This document shows, one piece after another, positions 20,605-33,079 of a DNA stretch of 60,000 nt (within the stretch, counting starts at the first letter, position 1; every line of letters starts with the position of its first letter). The notes beneath the pieces are model-generated. The model ran no database searches and was not told the DNA's origin. It worked only from the letters and a program-made list of their open reading frames with translations. Where the stretch lies: positions 81,465-141,464 of the forward strand of contig NW_019091386.1 in NCBI RefSeq assembly GCF_001949145.1, read 5' to 3'. The DNA is from Acanthaster planci. Taxonomy: Eukaryota; Echinodermata; Asteroidea; Valvatida; Acanthasteridae. The position numbers were made by a program, and so were the translations under genes.

Positions 20605-23600
20605 TCACTGCTCAATCTGCTGTATTCTCAGGGAACTCTCTTGGGTCGCCAAAGTGCTGGTTGCTGCCAGAAGCTCCTGACACCTGGAGGAAACCAGAAG
20701 ATAAATGAAGTCTTATGATCAATGACAAAATGCATCTTTAAAAAACAAAATCAACTGTTGTAAGTCATAATCATAATCTGGCATAATCCAATTATGTTCT
20801 TTTGACATGGAAATTAAAATGTAGAATTGTAATGTTGCCAAAATCAAAAGACAAGTCAATTGACAAGATAAATCATCAGTACCGGCGTGAAAAATTGCTT
20901 CGTCAGAGCTCAGTTGAATACCCTTTGGCGAATTGCCAGTGGGTGATTTGTGACAGGCGTTTTAATGCCTTTTTCTAATTTTGGTCTGAAGTTAAAAGTT
21001 ACCAAGGAAAAGATGCAGTGAAATAAGCGGAAGATATACTACATCCAGTACAAGGAGGCCACGGCACATATGGACACTAGAGACAAAGGGAAAGATGGAG
21101 GTTCCCTCATTTTGTTGCATGCTTTATACCTCTTGAGTTCCTTGTCTTCATTTTCGACAGCTTTCTGTAAGGCGTGTATGGCACTCGCGAACGAGGTGAC
21201 TTTGGGCTGGTGAGTCCGAGTAGCGGCATTAATCTCACCTAGGAGGTTCTCACTCTCGGCCAAGGCACTGATGAGCAGCTCTGAAGATAGCGAGACAGAA
21301 ATAAAAACCTTGGTATGTTCCATCTTTTTGGCCTCATGTTGTGACAAATCTTTCGGATCCTTTCAGTTTTCATTTTGTACATTTATTCCAGCTGAACCCC
21401 ACTTATGTGATTTTTTCTTCAGTGAGATGTGAAATCAAAAACGTAATTGAAAAAACGTCCTCATCCTGTGGTGTTATCTCGCATCTGAATCGAAGAATTT
21501 GACCATGGCTGCCAACAGGGCGGGCTTCAATGGATACTTCATGAAGTCACCAGGTAGTGGCTCTCATGGACCCATGCATTATATCTAGCCCTAGCCAAGT
21601 CGTCTGGATGCGGCTATTTCATACTCTCACCGTGGTAACTGTCCTCGTCCTGTGGTATGTGGATACCGGCCGTCCCCAGTTGGTGTCTGGTCGTGTCCAA
21701 GGCGTGAGCCAAGGTGCTGTATTGTTTCTTCAGCTGATCAAGATGGGCCACAACCGGGCCGAGGCCTCCAATCTAAACGTCCAAAAAATGAAAGGGATGT
21801 CTGGCAATGGAAACCTATGATTGTCCAATCAAATCGAAGTTGGCATTTTGCTCTCCAAATTCAGTTATACTCTAAATATCGACAGTTACGACTTGAAAAT
21901 AGTCTAATCACCATCTCGAGGAGTGCTTGGTTCATCTTTGTCCACTTCACAGTAAACCGATTTGGTGAATTTTCGTCGTAATGGGTAAGGTAAAAATGTA
22001 ATTTCAGTGAAAGGGCAAAGCGGTTTGTTGATACACCTGAAGTGCAGAAGTCATTTTGCAGAACCCAAAGAAGTTTGTTCACTGATTACTGATTGGCTGT
22101 AAAACTTTGGAACTGCTAAGACTTATCTCTGAGCAAAGAAGGCATGCTGTGAACGTCCAAGTGCTACAGACTTTGTTCTGGACTTACTAGGGATTCCTCT
22201 CTAGCTTCCAAGAAATTAAATCAAATTGGTTAATCTGAGTTGCCCTAGGTTCCAGGAAAAAAGAACTGCAGTGACTGACACACTTACCTGGACGTCAAGC
22301 TGTTGATCGAGGCGGTTGGCGTGGCGACTGCTTGTCAACTCCAGCTCCAACTCTTGCTTCCTAGCTCTCAGTTTTTCATTCTCGTGCCACAGGCCGTACA
22401 TCTGAGACTGGAAAATCAGCGAGGCAATTTAGGACGGGTGTGAGCTTTGACGGTCAAGCCCACTCTATTTTGGAAGAGGGTTCTGTTTCAAGATATCACA
22501 TTCATCTTGAAATGAACAGGTTCTGTTCGAGAGAAAAATGAAGCCACAAATGCAGGGGGAACAAGCAGGAACGACTCACCATGGCTTCCTTCTCCTGTTC
22601 CTTCAGAGTTTTCTCTACCTGAGAAAGATGGAAAGAAAAACGGAATCAGATCTAACGACCAGGTCTTTTATACCAGCAACAGGAGTGACCCCGCCGGAGT
22701 CTACAGGGGCAATTCATCCTCTTGTTGTATCTTAGCACAGGAAAACTGTCTTGGAGATGTCCAGGGCAATTTGACATCATCATGGATCACACTGTTTTGG
22801 TTTGCATTTTGCTTCTGTCATAAGCTCACCTTGGAATCTAGGAAGAGGGCCTGTGTGTAGCGAGCATACGACCGATCCAGGTAGTCCTGGGTGATATCAG
22901 ATGCCCGCTTCTTCTGCAAAGCGAATCAGACCGGCATCTTGGGATTAGCACAGAGTCAATGCCAAACAGTGGCATCACTAAGCCGTGTCAAAAACAACTG
23001 CAAATGTCTTCCTTCGGCACCTTTTCCAAACAATTTCCCTCACTGATTTCTGTGAATGTAAGTTGAAATACCCTTGGTTCAATGTCTCAATGCGGCCAAG
23101 GCAGGGAATTCTCGATGGTACTCTCTGGTGAGGAGATTTGATTTCAACAGTCTTCCCTTGCCACCAAGTGGATCGGATCAAGCAAGTCCGCCAGTGGCCA
23201 AGACTTACCCTGTGGGTCGTTGGGAACGACGCATAAGCCGAATCCTGCCCAGCGGTGGATGACATGCCAGACTGGAAGACGGATGTATCTGGAAATTCAA
23301 ATCAAAACGTGCCAAAAGGCTTGAGAAGAAGCAGGAGATGGAATTTATTGGAAGGAAACCAAAATGGTAGCTATATGTAGGAGTTCGACAGTAAATTAGA
23401 CAATGAATTTTATAAGAATGTCTCAAAGTTCATGCACTTTTTTTTATAACAAGTGCATTACAAAATTTAATGTCTTCAATATCTCAAGTCCTGATTGCAA
23501 AGGTTTGAAAGAAAACATTGTTGAAATTGTTGGAGGGGACTAGCCACTTTGTTTTTGTGAACTTGAGGTGAGGAATGACGGTCCGGGCAAGCATGAAGAT

Positions 23601-26600
23601 GAACAGTTCGGCGGACAAAAATTTTGCGATGACGATCTGAGGACGTCTTGCCGACATGCTCAAGTACCTGCAGCAGAGAGGTCTTCGTGGTGGGACAGGC
23701 TCTTGGCACTATCCAGTCTATCGGCTAATGACATAGCAACACCTGCAGGGGAGAATAACAGGCACCTCATTCAAGGTTGCAGCCGACAGATTTATGGATA
23801 GTTTTGCAACCTCTCACTTTTTTTCCTCACCTGTTGTCCCGATTGTATTCGCGGTTCGCAAACATTTGCTATTTGGTATCTGAGACGTGAACTATGCTAA
23901 GTAAGGTCGATTGAATTTTTTAAAAATCTTACTCCGTTACTGAAATTTTGCAAGGAATTGTAAGGAATTGGAAAACAAGTACAAAGGAAGAACACACGTA
24001 ACCAAAAAAGTCCAAGTACACATATCCTTGATATGTTAATAAATTACGTTATGGTAAGTGGAAAAGCCACGATTAACATGAACAACAAGGAATGTAAAGT
24101 GAAAGTCAAATTTTGCTTTAAAAAAATGAAAAAAAAAAAAGTGAAAATAACGAGGTAACCACAGGTTGCGGCAACTGTAACAGCATACACAGAGCCAGTA
24201 GTGTGGATAAGAACAACTAACCTGATGCCGGGGCCATTGCCATGGATGCATCAGGGCCCTGGACCATGGATGCCCCGATGGCCGATGCATCCAAGCTCCC
24301 AGCAGAAGGGGGAACAGAGGCATTCACGGCAGGCGTGGAGGTGACTCCGCCCCCTCGGTGCATCCCACGAGGCACCGGGGTGTAGCTGTAATGCGATTGG
24401 CGGGAGGATTGGCTGCGCTGTTTGCCGACTGGCTGATGGGCTGCCGACACACTGACTGTCCTCTTGGGATGGGACGACTGCTTGGGGAAAAACAAAAGCT
24501 CGGCAATTTCTGTTAAATTTGACAATTCAACCAAAGTGACTTTTAACTCAAAACAGATTCAAGTACATGGTTTGTCTTATTATCCTCTCTAACAAATTAA
24601 TTGAAATCTTCCGGAGCCTAAAAAATGGAAAACATCTCCTTTCGAAATACATGTACTGACCTTGACTGCTTTTTTATTTGGGCCTCCTCTGGAAGTTGCA
24701 GTAGACGAGCCGTATTGTGGTCGAGGAGGGAATGTGGTCGATTCCCTGACTGAACTGGATCCAGCAGATGTGGTCTTGGTAGCGGCTTGCATGTACCGCG
24801 ACGGCACGATGGTGGCTAGGAGATGACATGTGGGGGAAAGAAATGCTCGTGACGGGTGCGAGGGGGCAGGAATGTGTAGTCCGAGCAACACCAACTGATG
24901 TATTTGTGTTCCTGAGCAAGGCATTTTGCTGCAGTTGCTTTGTCCCAACCCGCGGGAATATACTAAGTGTGCTCTCAAGGGAGTTGATAAGATTTCAAGA
25001 AAGTCTGCTTACTCACAGGCAAGAGAGAAATTAGAGTACAACGGCATTTATTGGAACCCTTAACATATTTTTTGCAGTTTTCAGAATTGCCCTGAAGTTC
25101 ACTGTTGAATAATTTAATTTGTTGTAATTTGACATAAAATGGGCCATCAATGTTTGTGTCAAACAACGGTGGCTGGGCTTTTCAGTTCGGCAAGCAAAAA
25201 AAAAAAAGAAGTAGCTTCAACGGACACAACAAAGAATTGTTACCTTTCTTTTTCTTTTTGTCCTTCTGGGTGGATTCTGTCTTAATAGTCCTGAAAAAAA
25301 GCGAATCGGCATATAATGCAAGAAAGAACTGCACAACGGTTCTAAGTCTCCATTAATACTTGCATGCAATTCGGTGACAAAAGTTTGTATTCGGAGAAAC
25401 CAAACATTGCTGACTGCTACAGAATTCAACATGGCTTCTCACCTTGGCACAGTCTCGTCCTCGTCTCTGGAGGCGTCATCAATTCTCAAGGCCGAAGTCA
25501 TATCCTGCGCAATGCCTGCAGTGGAGAATGGACACAGAGCCACAGGAATTCAACTCAATGGCAACTTCCTTTGAGATCATCACTGTCTTTCACATACGTG
25601 CATCCATTAGGAGACATACAAAACGTCTTGTAGCTTGACATCCATGGAGTCTAGTTATTCTCTTCCAAATTTCCGAATGCTCAAATTCTTAAAAAATTCA
25701 CTCGATTTCACATTACTTTTCCCAGTAACACTCAAGATTTTATTTTAATTAAAAAAATTGAATTATTTGTACAAAAACTGAGATCAATCTAAAGAACTTC
25801 CACACCTTCCACAAAGGCAAAACTAGGTTTTATTATCTCATTTGTTTTTCTGTAATTTATGAGATTACTTTGTCAGAACTACGGCTGGGCCGAATATCCA
25901 AATAACCAAATATTCGATAGATAATCAAATATTTGAATATTATTTTTTGAATTTGAAGACTCGAATGCAAAATTCATGGAAAGGGATAATTTTCTTTTGT
26001 TCTAAATGAGAAAAGTTGCACTATAGAGGCTTGCTCCAAGCAGATTCAACTGAAAAGTGACAGAAACCTTACGATTCAAAAAGTAAATTATTCATTCAAA
26101 AATCTGAAACAAATATACATTTTCAACAGGAAAAAAAGTGTTATTAGTCTCTTAATTTTGCCAAATTGTGGTGGGAGATACTACTAGATGTGAGAAGCTA
26201 TTACAGTGGTTTGGTTATAATGTACAACTGTGTGCATTATTCCAACTGATTTTGTGTATGGTTTATTACTCAACAATCTGCCGGTCAGTACAACTAAATA
26301 TGCGGATATTCCATCGATTTGAAGGCTGAAAATTCCAATAGTGTGAATTATTCAAATGGACTCAGCCCTTGTCAGAACTTGAATGGGAGAATGGGTCTTA
26401 TTATCAAGCACATTGCCACAGTTAAAGCTATAAAATGCAGGGTCACTGAAATGATACATGGACAACTGTAAGCCAATACAGCTCCCATCCCATGGCTTGA
26501 GAATCATTCCCAAGCTTAATTGAAACAACAAAAACAGGAACTAGGCTGATGACGGCAAGGTTGGATCATGAGCCTCCTCGAGTTGCAGACGCTAATCTCC

Positions 26601-29600
26601 CGGGGGGGGGGGTTATGAAGAAGCTAACCACATTGTCCGGTTGCTCTCAAACTGACAAAACAATTACGAGGCTTGACAAACTGACGGGTGTCGGATCAAT
26701 CACACACAGGGTCCGTATCGGGAAGCAACTACTGAGGTCAGAGGCAAAGGGGTTGCTGCATGGCCCAGAGGTCAGCTCACAGCAAGCGCGATAATGTCAA
26801 CAGGATATTGGGTGAGCGTCTATTCATTATCGGCGACTCCTATGGCGTACAGACCAAGAGCTCACTAACCCCTTAACTGATGAAAACCAACCTCCGTAGA
26901 TGAGTAAACAAAAAGTGGATCCAAAATGACAACATGCAACTCTAATTACCATATGCGTTACCGGTGTATTCAGGAGACACTTCTGAGACTAAACAGATCA
27001 CCATCTGATGACCATCGATGGCAATGGGTCAGAACGGCTAGCTTAACCCTAACCCCTAGGGACCACTGAAATCCTGCATAACCTTGTTGGGGTCAGCATG
27101 GTTAGGGTTAAATTTCAGGAACTAGGGCTGTGCTGAATATCCGAATTTTCGATCAACTATCAAATATTCAAATATGATTTTCCGAATATGAATATTCAAA
27201 TGCAAAATTCATGAAAAGGAAGGGAGAATTTTCTTTGTTTCTAATGAGAACAATTGCACTATGGAGGCTTGTTTCAAGTAGATACTTTAAAAGTCCATTT
27301 CACGGGGCTGCCGAACACATACGTGTACATTTTACGCAGACATCTGCTGGGTACCAGTTACACTGGACACAAACTGCAAGATATCTGGCTGGAGACCACT
27401 TTTAATAATCAAAGTCAAATATGATCGCAAATAGTTCAGGTTCATGAACTGTTTTGCAGGAAATATGGAAAAAAAGGACACCCGGGTGAAGCAAAATGTG
27501 ACTGTGAGTCAAGGGTTACCTGCTAGTGCGTTCCCCTTGACAACCAGCGGGGTCCTAGCTCCGCCCTTTGATGCAGATACCGCAAGGGGAGCCGATGACC
27601 CTCTGTCACCTTTGACCTGTGTCACATCGAGGTCACCCAGCAGGCTGACCGTCGGCACAGCATCCACTTTGATCCGAGCTGCTTCCTGAGTGTAGCCCGA
27701 GTCCCTATGGTGTGAATCGGGACCCCCAAAAAAAGGACGTCAATATTGCTTACGCAAGAGAAATCCTTAAAAAAACAAACAATTACAAGGGTACCTAATC
27801 GAAGATTCCTTTTAAGGAACTGATGCTGCCTGTTCCACATGCAACAAGTCGCACGGGAGACAAATTTGGAATTTCTTTTTCCTTATCATAATTGACCTTC
27901 TCGGCACTTTCAAGTGTTTCTTGAAGGAGACTGGCCCAGTTTAGAGTTTCCCTTTTTATCAAGGAGGGGGCCCAATTTCTGGTGTGAGAGCGAAATGTTA
28001 ATTCAATTAAATCAGACAGATGGCTCCAGTGTCACGGGGCAGGTGAAAATAGCCCCATAATTTGAGTAGGAAGGTTTGGCAGGGATTAGCGTACTTCCTC
28101 AGACTAGGTTGACGTAAGGGTAGGGTAGTCGGCTACTGACTACAAGTACTTGAAAGAAGACAGTCTCTTTGAAAAAAACGAGTGATCATGATGGAGAAAG
28201 CTTACATTGCAAGACACCATGCCGCATGTAGTTCTCAAGAGTTTGTGTCCATTTTTGCTATGAAAACATTTAACATGTAATCCTAAATTTGATCTTACAT
28301 TCCGTTTCTATGTTGCCTTTTTCTGAGCCTTCATTGTAAAAGGCCTCAATTCACCAGAACCAGTTGCCTACAGAATACAAAGAAGTTCTTGAAAGGACTG
28401 TGATATTTTGTAGGATAGTTGAGCTGAATGTGAATCTTACAAACTTTCTCACATTTTCCAGAATAGATTGTTACAGGGAGCAAAAGTGATTTACCTCAGG
28501 TCGCTCTCGACCACGGCCGGGGCGTGACACACGACCTTCACCGGTGAGATCACCAGACCGGTGTTGGTTTCAACTTCTGACCTGTCTGGGTCAATGAGGC
28601 CTCCCGAAGCATCCACGTACAGTACAGGAGAGGGAGTCAGATGTCTCACATGCAGAACAGGGGACTGTTTCAAATAAAACGCAGGAAACAATTACTGTCC
28701 ACACAGAAAATATGTCAGGGAATCCAGAAAAGAAATCGGCATCGTACCATTCAAAGATAGGCACTGCAGCCTACCAAGGCAATGTCTGAAACAAGCTTCC
28801 AGAGCTTCGGCTAGGTGTACTGTCTCTGCGTATATATTTAATGGAGTGAAGACCTAGACCTAGCTCTCAACAACAGATTTGGATGCATCCTAAAAGAGGC
28901 AGAAGGTAAGCTGGTTCCCAGGGCGTCATCACCCCTATTGTTAATTATCCAGTAGGGGTGAGGTTGGAAACCAGCCCATATTTGAGATAACATACTTGTT
29001 GGGTTGAATGTAACGGTTATCAGCAACTTAAAATTACTGAATGATTCGCATCTTCATCACTGGGTGGGGGCTTGTGAGTAGAGCCCACTATCACGCAACT
29101 AAATTTTATATGGGTGATTAATTTTTTGGAAGAATTGTGAGAGGTAGAACTTTGCCCCTGAGTCGTGGAGATAGAAAATCAGGGGATGGGTTGGTGTGTG
29201 GAGATGGAATTTACATAATTTATGCGACGATCTGAATGTCTGCTGACCTTGGATGCACTTCGGCTCGGGTCAATTTCGGCATCTGACAGCTCTAGTGATG
29301 CAGAGGGCGTGGGCTTTGAGGGCGAACTGGCCCCAGCTGCTTCGGCATGCCCAGACTGACCATTAAACAGCGAACTGCACATACAACAAATTAGCACCTC
29401 GTTAGAGGGGAGTCAGGTTGGCATAGTGGTTCTTTCCTCGCCTGTCACCTCTGCGGCCCGAGTTCGAATCCCGGCCAGGTCCACGTGTGGATTGGGTTTT
29501 CAGTCCCTACCTGATTTCATTGGTTTTACCTCTGGGGTTTTCATGCCACCTCTAAAACTGTAACTTCTTCTCATCTCTACAGATTTCTTCAGGCTTGCGA

Positions 29601-32078
29601 GCTACAGTGCCCAGGGCACTTTTGAGGAATCCTTGGCGTCATAACCAGAAAGACTTAATAATAATAGTTACAATTACCACATTTGGACTGCCTAATTTTG
29701 TACAACTAAACAAAAGAAGAATTTCTTTCCAAAATAATCTCTATCGGTTGGATGGATTCAACAAATGGGACGACAGCTTACACTTTGGATTGACGAGGTG
29801 AGATGCTGGCAGCCGTCTGGGGCCCATGTCTGGTCTCAACACTTGCCAGCAACTGCCTTGGAGGGGTGACAGTGCCCTCTACTGGGTAGCCGCAGTGCGG
29901 TAATGTCACTGATACATCAGCTGAAAGTACAATATTCCTCACATTTGAAAAACAATAGCTTTCATTTATTGCGGAATAATTTGAAATCACTTCCATAGGT
30001 ATTGCTAGACATACATACAAAAGTAGCTGAGTCTCTCTTTTGGAAACAAAATAGGCTTTGCTTTTGAATAATTTGAATTATGAATTATTCACATTAATTA
30101 CTTTTATTTGAATTTAAAGATAAATTCCTTATCTTCAACACCTTTGGTAGCAATGGTAGTTGTCTCTGACCTAACAAAATGTTCTAGATGGGTGTAATTG
30201 ATAATTGATGAATGATCAACAGTTCATTTGGCAGTTAATTCGAGTGGTTTTCCAACTATAAATATAAAACAGACCTGTAGATCTATTACCTGTATCCGTG
30301 TTTGAAGTATTCGGATTTAAATCTCTTGGTGAAGCAAACACAGTCATTGAGTTTGGCAAAACTGGTTTACTAACGAGGCGACCTTGGGCTAACCCCCGCC
30401 TGTTGAAAATTTAATTTAAAAAACACCATAAATTGGACATTTCCATACAATGCAAGATGATGTCTCTTGGATGAAATTAACTTACATTCTAAATTATGTT
30501 TGCAAAAATTGCAATGAAGTTTTTAGTTAATTGATTCTATTTGTGCCTACTACATTGCCATTTTGAACATGCTGACGGGAATTTTGATTTATTATCATCT
30601 TCTTATCAAAGTTGACTGACTTGGAGGAAAGGACGTACACAGTTTGGGAACAGTGGTCTAAAGTGGAAAAAAGGCACGATCAGTTCGCAGCAAAATAGTG
30701 AGGGAGTCCGGCACTTTCCAGGTTTTTCAGGTTTAGCTCAACAGCTGCTAGTATAGTGAAGTTATGAATTTTTTTGTTATTATTAAAATTAGGCGTAATT
30801 AGTCCGTCACTTTTTGGGGGTTGACACAATTTTTTTTCCATCAATATATTTGAACCACATGGAGTCTTGTTCCTTATTGGTTCCACTTCCAGACATGCCA
30901 GAGTTGGACAAAGATCTGTAGTTAAGTCACAGAGGAAGTGTAAAGTAAACAATATCTTTCATAATGGAGAACTTTATCAATAATAAACATAGTATACGCG
31001 TACATGTATACAGTAACAGGACAGTTGAGTTGGGCTTGAAATATTTAGTGATGCGTGAAAGATCACTGAGGCATAGTTTTGATATGATAGTTTGTCATCA
31101 ATAAATAGCTATAAAATAGGGGACCAAGTCTATCAGGTGTCATAAGTTCCTTTAAGTCTGTTCGTGTTTGACTGGATCTTTTGATAACATTTGACTGAAA
31201 CAACATGTGTGGTTTATGCGCTTGTTATTTGCATCTTGCTACCCGTGCACCATGCATCAATCTGATGCACATACATACACCATATGTGCACAGTTGCACG
31301 ACAGCATTCCCATACAAAAGGGCTGTTCGGCACCAGTTTGACATTGATTTTTTACATTTACTTCCTTTTCTTAATGAAATTCCAAGCTTCCAAGTAAACA
31401 CCATTTCATATATGTTTCATCAACTCCTTATACATGCTTTGGGGGATTTTCAACAGAAAAATGCACACTTTTTTGTTACCTTTTTGTAGTCTTCACAAAC
31501 CATAACAAGGCTTGATGGTGCTTTATTCAAATGCCTTGAGTCATACATCAAATGAAAGTGTATTTTAAGCTCTACAAGATGATGAAAACGAACACTTTTA
31601 GCCTACACGCTTTCAGATATAACATTTGGACATGTTAGGTGCCATTTCGCTGGACCATGACTCCATAGTGCCTGCCCCCACTTCTTTCTTGTCAATGGGT
31701 GGTAAGTTTACCAATCAATGACAGTACGTGCAGTGATCATGTGTCACGTTATACACATAAATCATGACATTTCCTTAGCCATGCATCATAGTCCGATGGC
31801 TGGCCATTACTTCCTTGACAGTAAGTCACTACTCTGGGCTAGGCCTACGGCCATGTTGTTGGCAACTTTGTGGCTTCGGTTTTAGGCCTACTCTACTGTA
31901 AGAGAAATTACAATATTAACACGAAGCCACGTTGGTCCTCCAAGTCTGAAAAGCCTAACCTTATATTTCATTTTGTATTTCTTACAAATATGGCCGAAAT
32001 TTTGCCAACAAACCTCTGTTCATGACTACCAACTTCTTGCAAAGTCGCCGGTTTGTAGAGTGCCCTCTTTGACGCCAT
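20605..32078 (-). CDS. HAUS8: HAUS augmin-like complex subunit 8 (18 coding exons, complete)
   Basis: HAUS8 is the microtubule-binding subunit of augmin, which recruits gamma-tubulin to spindle microtubules. Exons (5' to 3'): 32078-32014, 30399-30290, 29920-29782, 29374-29248, 28664-28495, 27704-27520, 25515-25443, 25290-25244, 24815-24661, 24477-24222, 23742-23668, 23288-23209, 22913-22830, 22618-22580, 22401-22288, 21772-21631, 21280-21130, 20683-20605. All phases agree; 2,091 bases give about 696 residues. Diagnostic motifs: PSRYMQ (vertebrate ESRYLQ) at about residue 310; a coiled coil LWHENEKLRARKQELELEL; and YSTLAHALDTTRHQLGTAGI, close to the vertebrate YRTFATALDTTRHEL. Human HAUS8 is about 410 residues, so exons 1-8 form an N-terminal extension. 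The start is the ATG at 32078, after a CpG-rich 5' end. Exon 32078-32014 is the least certain. Confidence 0.85.
25880..26370. mobile_element. Non-autonomous hAT-like element with 8-bp target duplication
   Basis: Located in the HAUS8 intron between exons 6 and 7. Eight-base direct repeats GTCAGAAC lie at 25872-25879 and 26371-26378. The element ends TACGGCTG and complement AAGGGCTG agree in six of eight bases and resemble the hAT consensus TAGGGCTG. The interior is AT-rich with repeated AATATTCGAAT-like motifs and no ORF. The 8-bp duplication is the hAT hallmark. Confidence 0.72.
27047..27107. repeat. Miniature TTAA-flanked inverted repeat
   Basis: TTAA at 27043-27046 and 27108-27111 bracket inverted ends CCCTAACC and GGTTAGGG around a 61-bp unit. 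It could be a minimal piggyBac-type derivative. A similar left end (TTAACCCTAACCCTCCAGGG) occurs at 49971, without an obvious right end. Short size makes chance or telomere-like sequence an alternative. Confidence 0.4.
27123..27290 (+). mobile_element. Partial second copy of the 25.9-kb hAT-like element
   Basis: Begins TAGGGCTGTGCTGAATATCC and matches the left 170 bases of the element at 25880 with moderate divergence (shared CAAATGCAAAATTCATG, then TTGCACTAT(A/G)GAGGCTTG). Its left terminus is closer to the hAT consensus than that of the full copy. No right end was found, so it is truncated. Confidence 0.6.
29410..29680 (+). mobile_element. tRNA-derived SINE in a HAUS8 intron
   Basis: Pol III internal promoter boxes are visible: A-box TGGCATAGTGGTT near 29419 and B-box GAGTTCGAATCCC at 29460-29472, about 30 bases apart. 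A unique body follows (CACGTGTGGATTGGGTTTTC onward), ending near an AT-rich tail (AATAATAATAG, 29659). Cloverleaf stems are not preserved, so it is not a functional tRNA. It lies between HAUS8 exons 3 and 4, antisense to the gene. Confidence 0.65.
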
Positions 32079-32930
32079 CTTGAAACTCCCGCGACGTCGC
32101 CAACCCTAAAAAATCATTTGGCAATGTGTAGTTCGCATTCACCCGAAAGCTCAAAGCCCAGAACCGTGAACATTTGGTCTTTGTGGATTTTTTTCTGTCA
32201 GGATATTCTCATTGATCTTCACTGCATGTTTAAAGTACATGTAAATGCCCTATTTTTGTTTTTATACTAAATGTTACATTCCATTGCCTTAAACTGTATT
32301 TTGTAAGGAGAACTGTGATACTATAGTGTGAGTGGAAATTTATTTAACCCATTTTACACTTTAAAAGAGTCAGTTACACGATCATTGTTTCCCCCTTAAA
32401 TACTGAGCACTTGGTTCAAACCTAAACCTTGCTGTTCGAACGTTCCTACTCCTTTCATGAGGAAAACTCCCTTGTTTTAAGTCACTATGATAGTTTATCA
32501 CTGTGATAGTTTGAGACAAAATTAGATTTTAACCACAATTTAACGTTTCAAAAGTTAAATCAAATGTGGCTCATCAACAAGTCAAAGTTTTTATATTGAT
32601 GAGGAAATGTGTGTTTTATTCCTCCATGATTGATAGCAGCCCCAAACACATTCAGTGAGTTTGTTTCTTTAATCAAAAATTATCACAAAACCTAATCAAA
32701 TATAAATCGCAAAAGTGAAAAAGATTATCCCCATTTCTTCAGTTTCAGTACTATGAAGGATTTTTAACAGGCGAATTATGCAAGGTCCTGACTCCCGACG
32801 CGCCGTTCTGTTTTGACATGAAATACACGCTACTCACTGTGAAAAAGTTGAACTTTGTTTTGCTACAGTCTAGTCTAGTTCCACTGCCAAGCATCATTTT
32901 CGCTCATGCGGCGCGTGCGGGTGTCATGCA
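32079..32930. promoter_or_regulatory. Divergent intergenic region between HAUS8 and SH3BP2
   Basis: About 0.85-1 kb separates the HAUS8 ATG (minus) from the first SH3BP2 exon (plus). The HAUS8 side has a CpG-rich palindrome GCGACGTCGC at 32091-32100 with a CRE-like GACGTC core, 13 bases upstream of the ATG. The SH3BP2 side becomes GC-rich around 32880-32925 (GCGGCGCGTGCGGG). No TATA box is placed convincingly. A shared promoter is inferred from geometry. Confidence 0.4.
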
Positions 32931-33079
32931 AAGTGAAACCTGTTGATCTGTATCTGCAGTCGTGCAGTGTTGATGCGAGAGTGTCAGTCACCAAAAGCAT
33001 TTTCGTCCCAGGAATATTTCATTTGGTTCCATTTTACTGAGAAACCTGCATCGGATTCGTCTATTTTGCCGAGACCAAG
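32900..33079 (+). other. SH3BP2: Probable 5' non-coding first exon of SH3BP2 (5' edge unknown)
   Basis: A strong donor CCAAG|GTAAGT at 33079/33080 ends a GC-richer stretch that lies at the correct distance from HAUS8. The next exon (40046) carries an in-frame stop and then the start codon, so upstream exons must be non-coding. The 5' edge is arbitrary. A seven-codon uORF (ATG at 32926) would be included if transcription begins upstream of it. Confidence 0.4.

Larger units (their letters stand above)
25244..32078 (-). other. N-terminal extension of HAUS8 (exons 1-8, about 305 residues)
   Basis: These eight exons precede the region alignable to vertebrate HAUS8. The product is low in predicted structure and Ser/Pro/Thr-rich (for example ASSPSKPTPSASLELSDAEI), with valine-rich stretches such as LVISPVKVVCHAPAVVESDL. 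It ends in a lysine run (KDKKKKK), equivalent to the basic AKKKDKR near the start of human HAUS8. The HAUS8 N-terminus binds microtubules in vertebrates. Phase continuity supports one transcript, but a second promoter that skips these exons cannot be excluded. Confidence 0.7.

Noticed and set aside
27043-27111. Interstitial telomeric repeat
   Set aside because: Only one and a half CCCTAA units on each arm in inverted orientation; a foldback with TTAA ends fits better.
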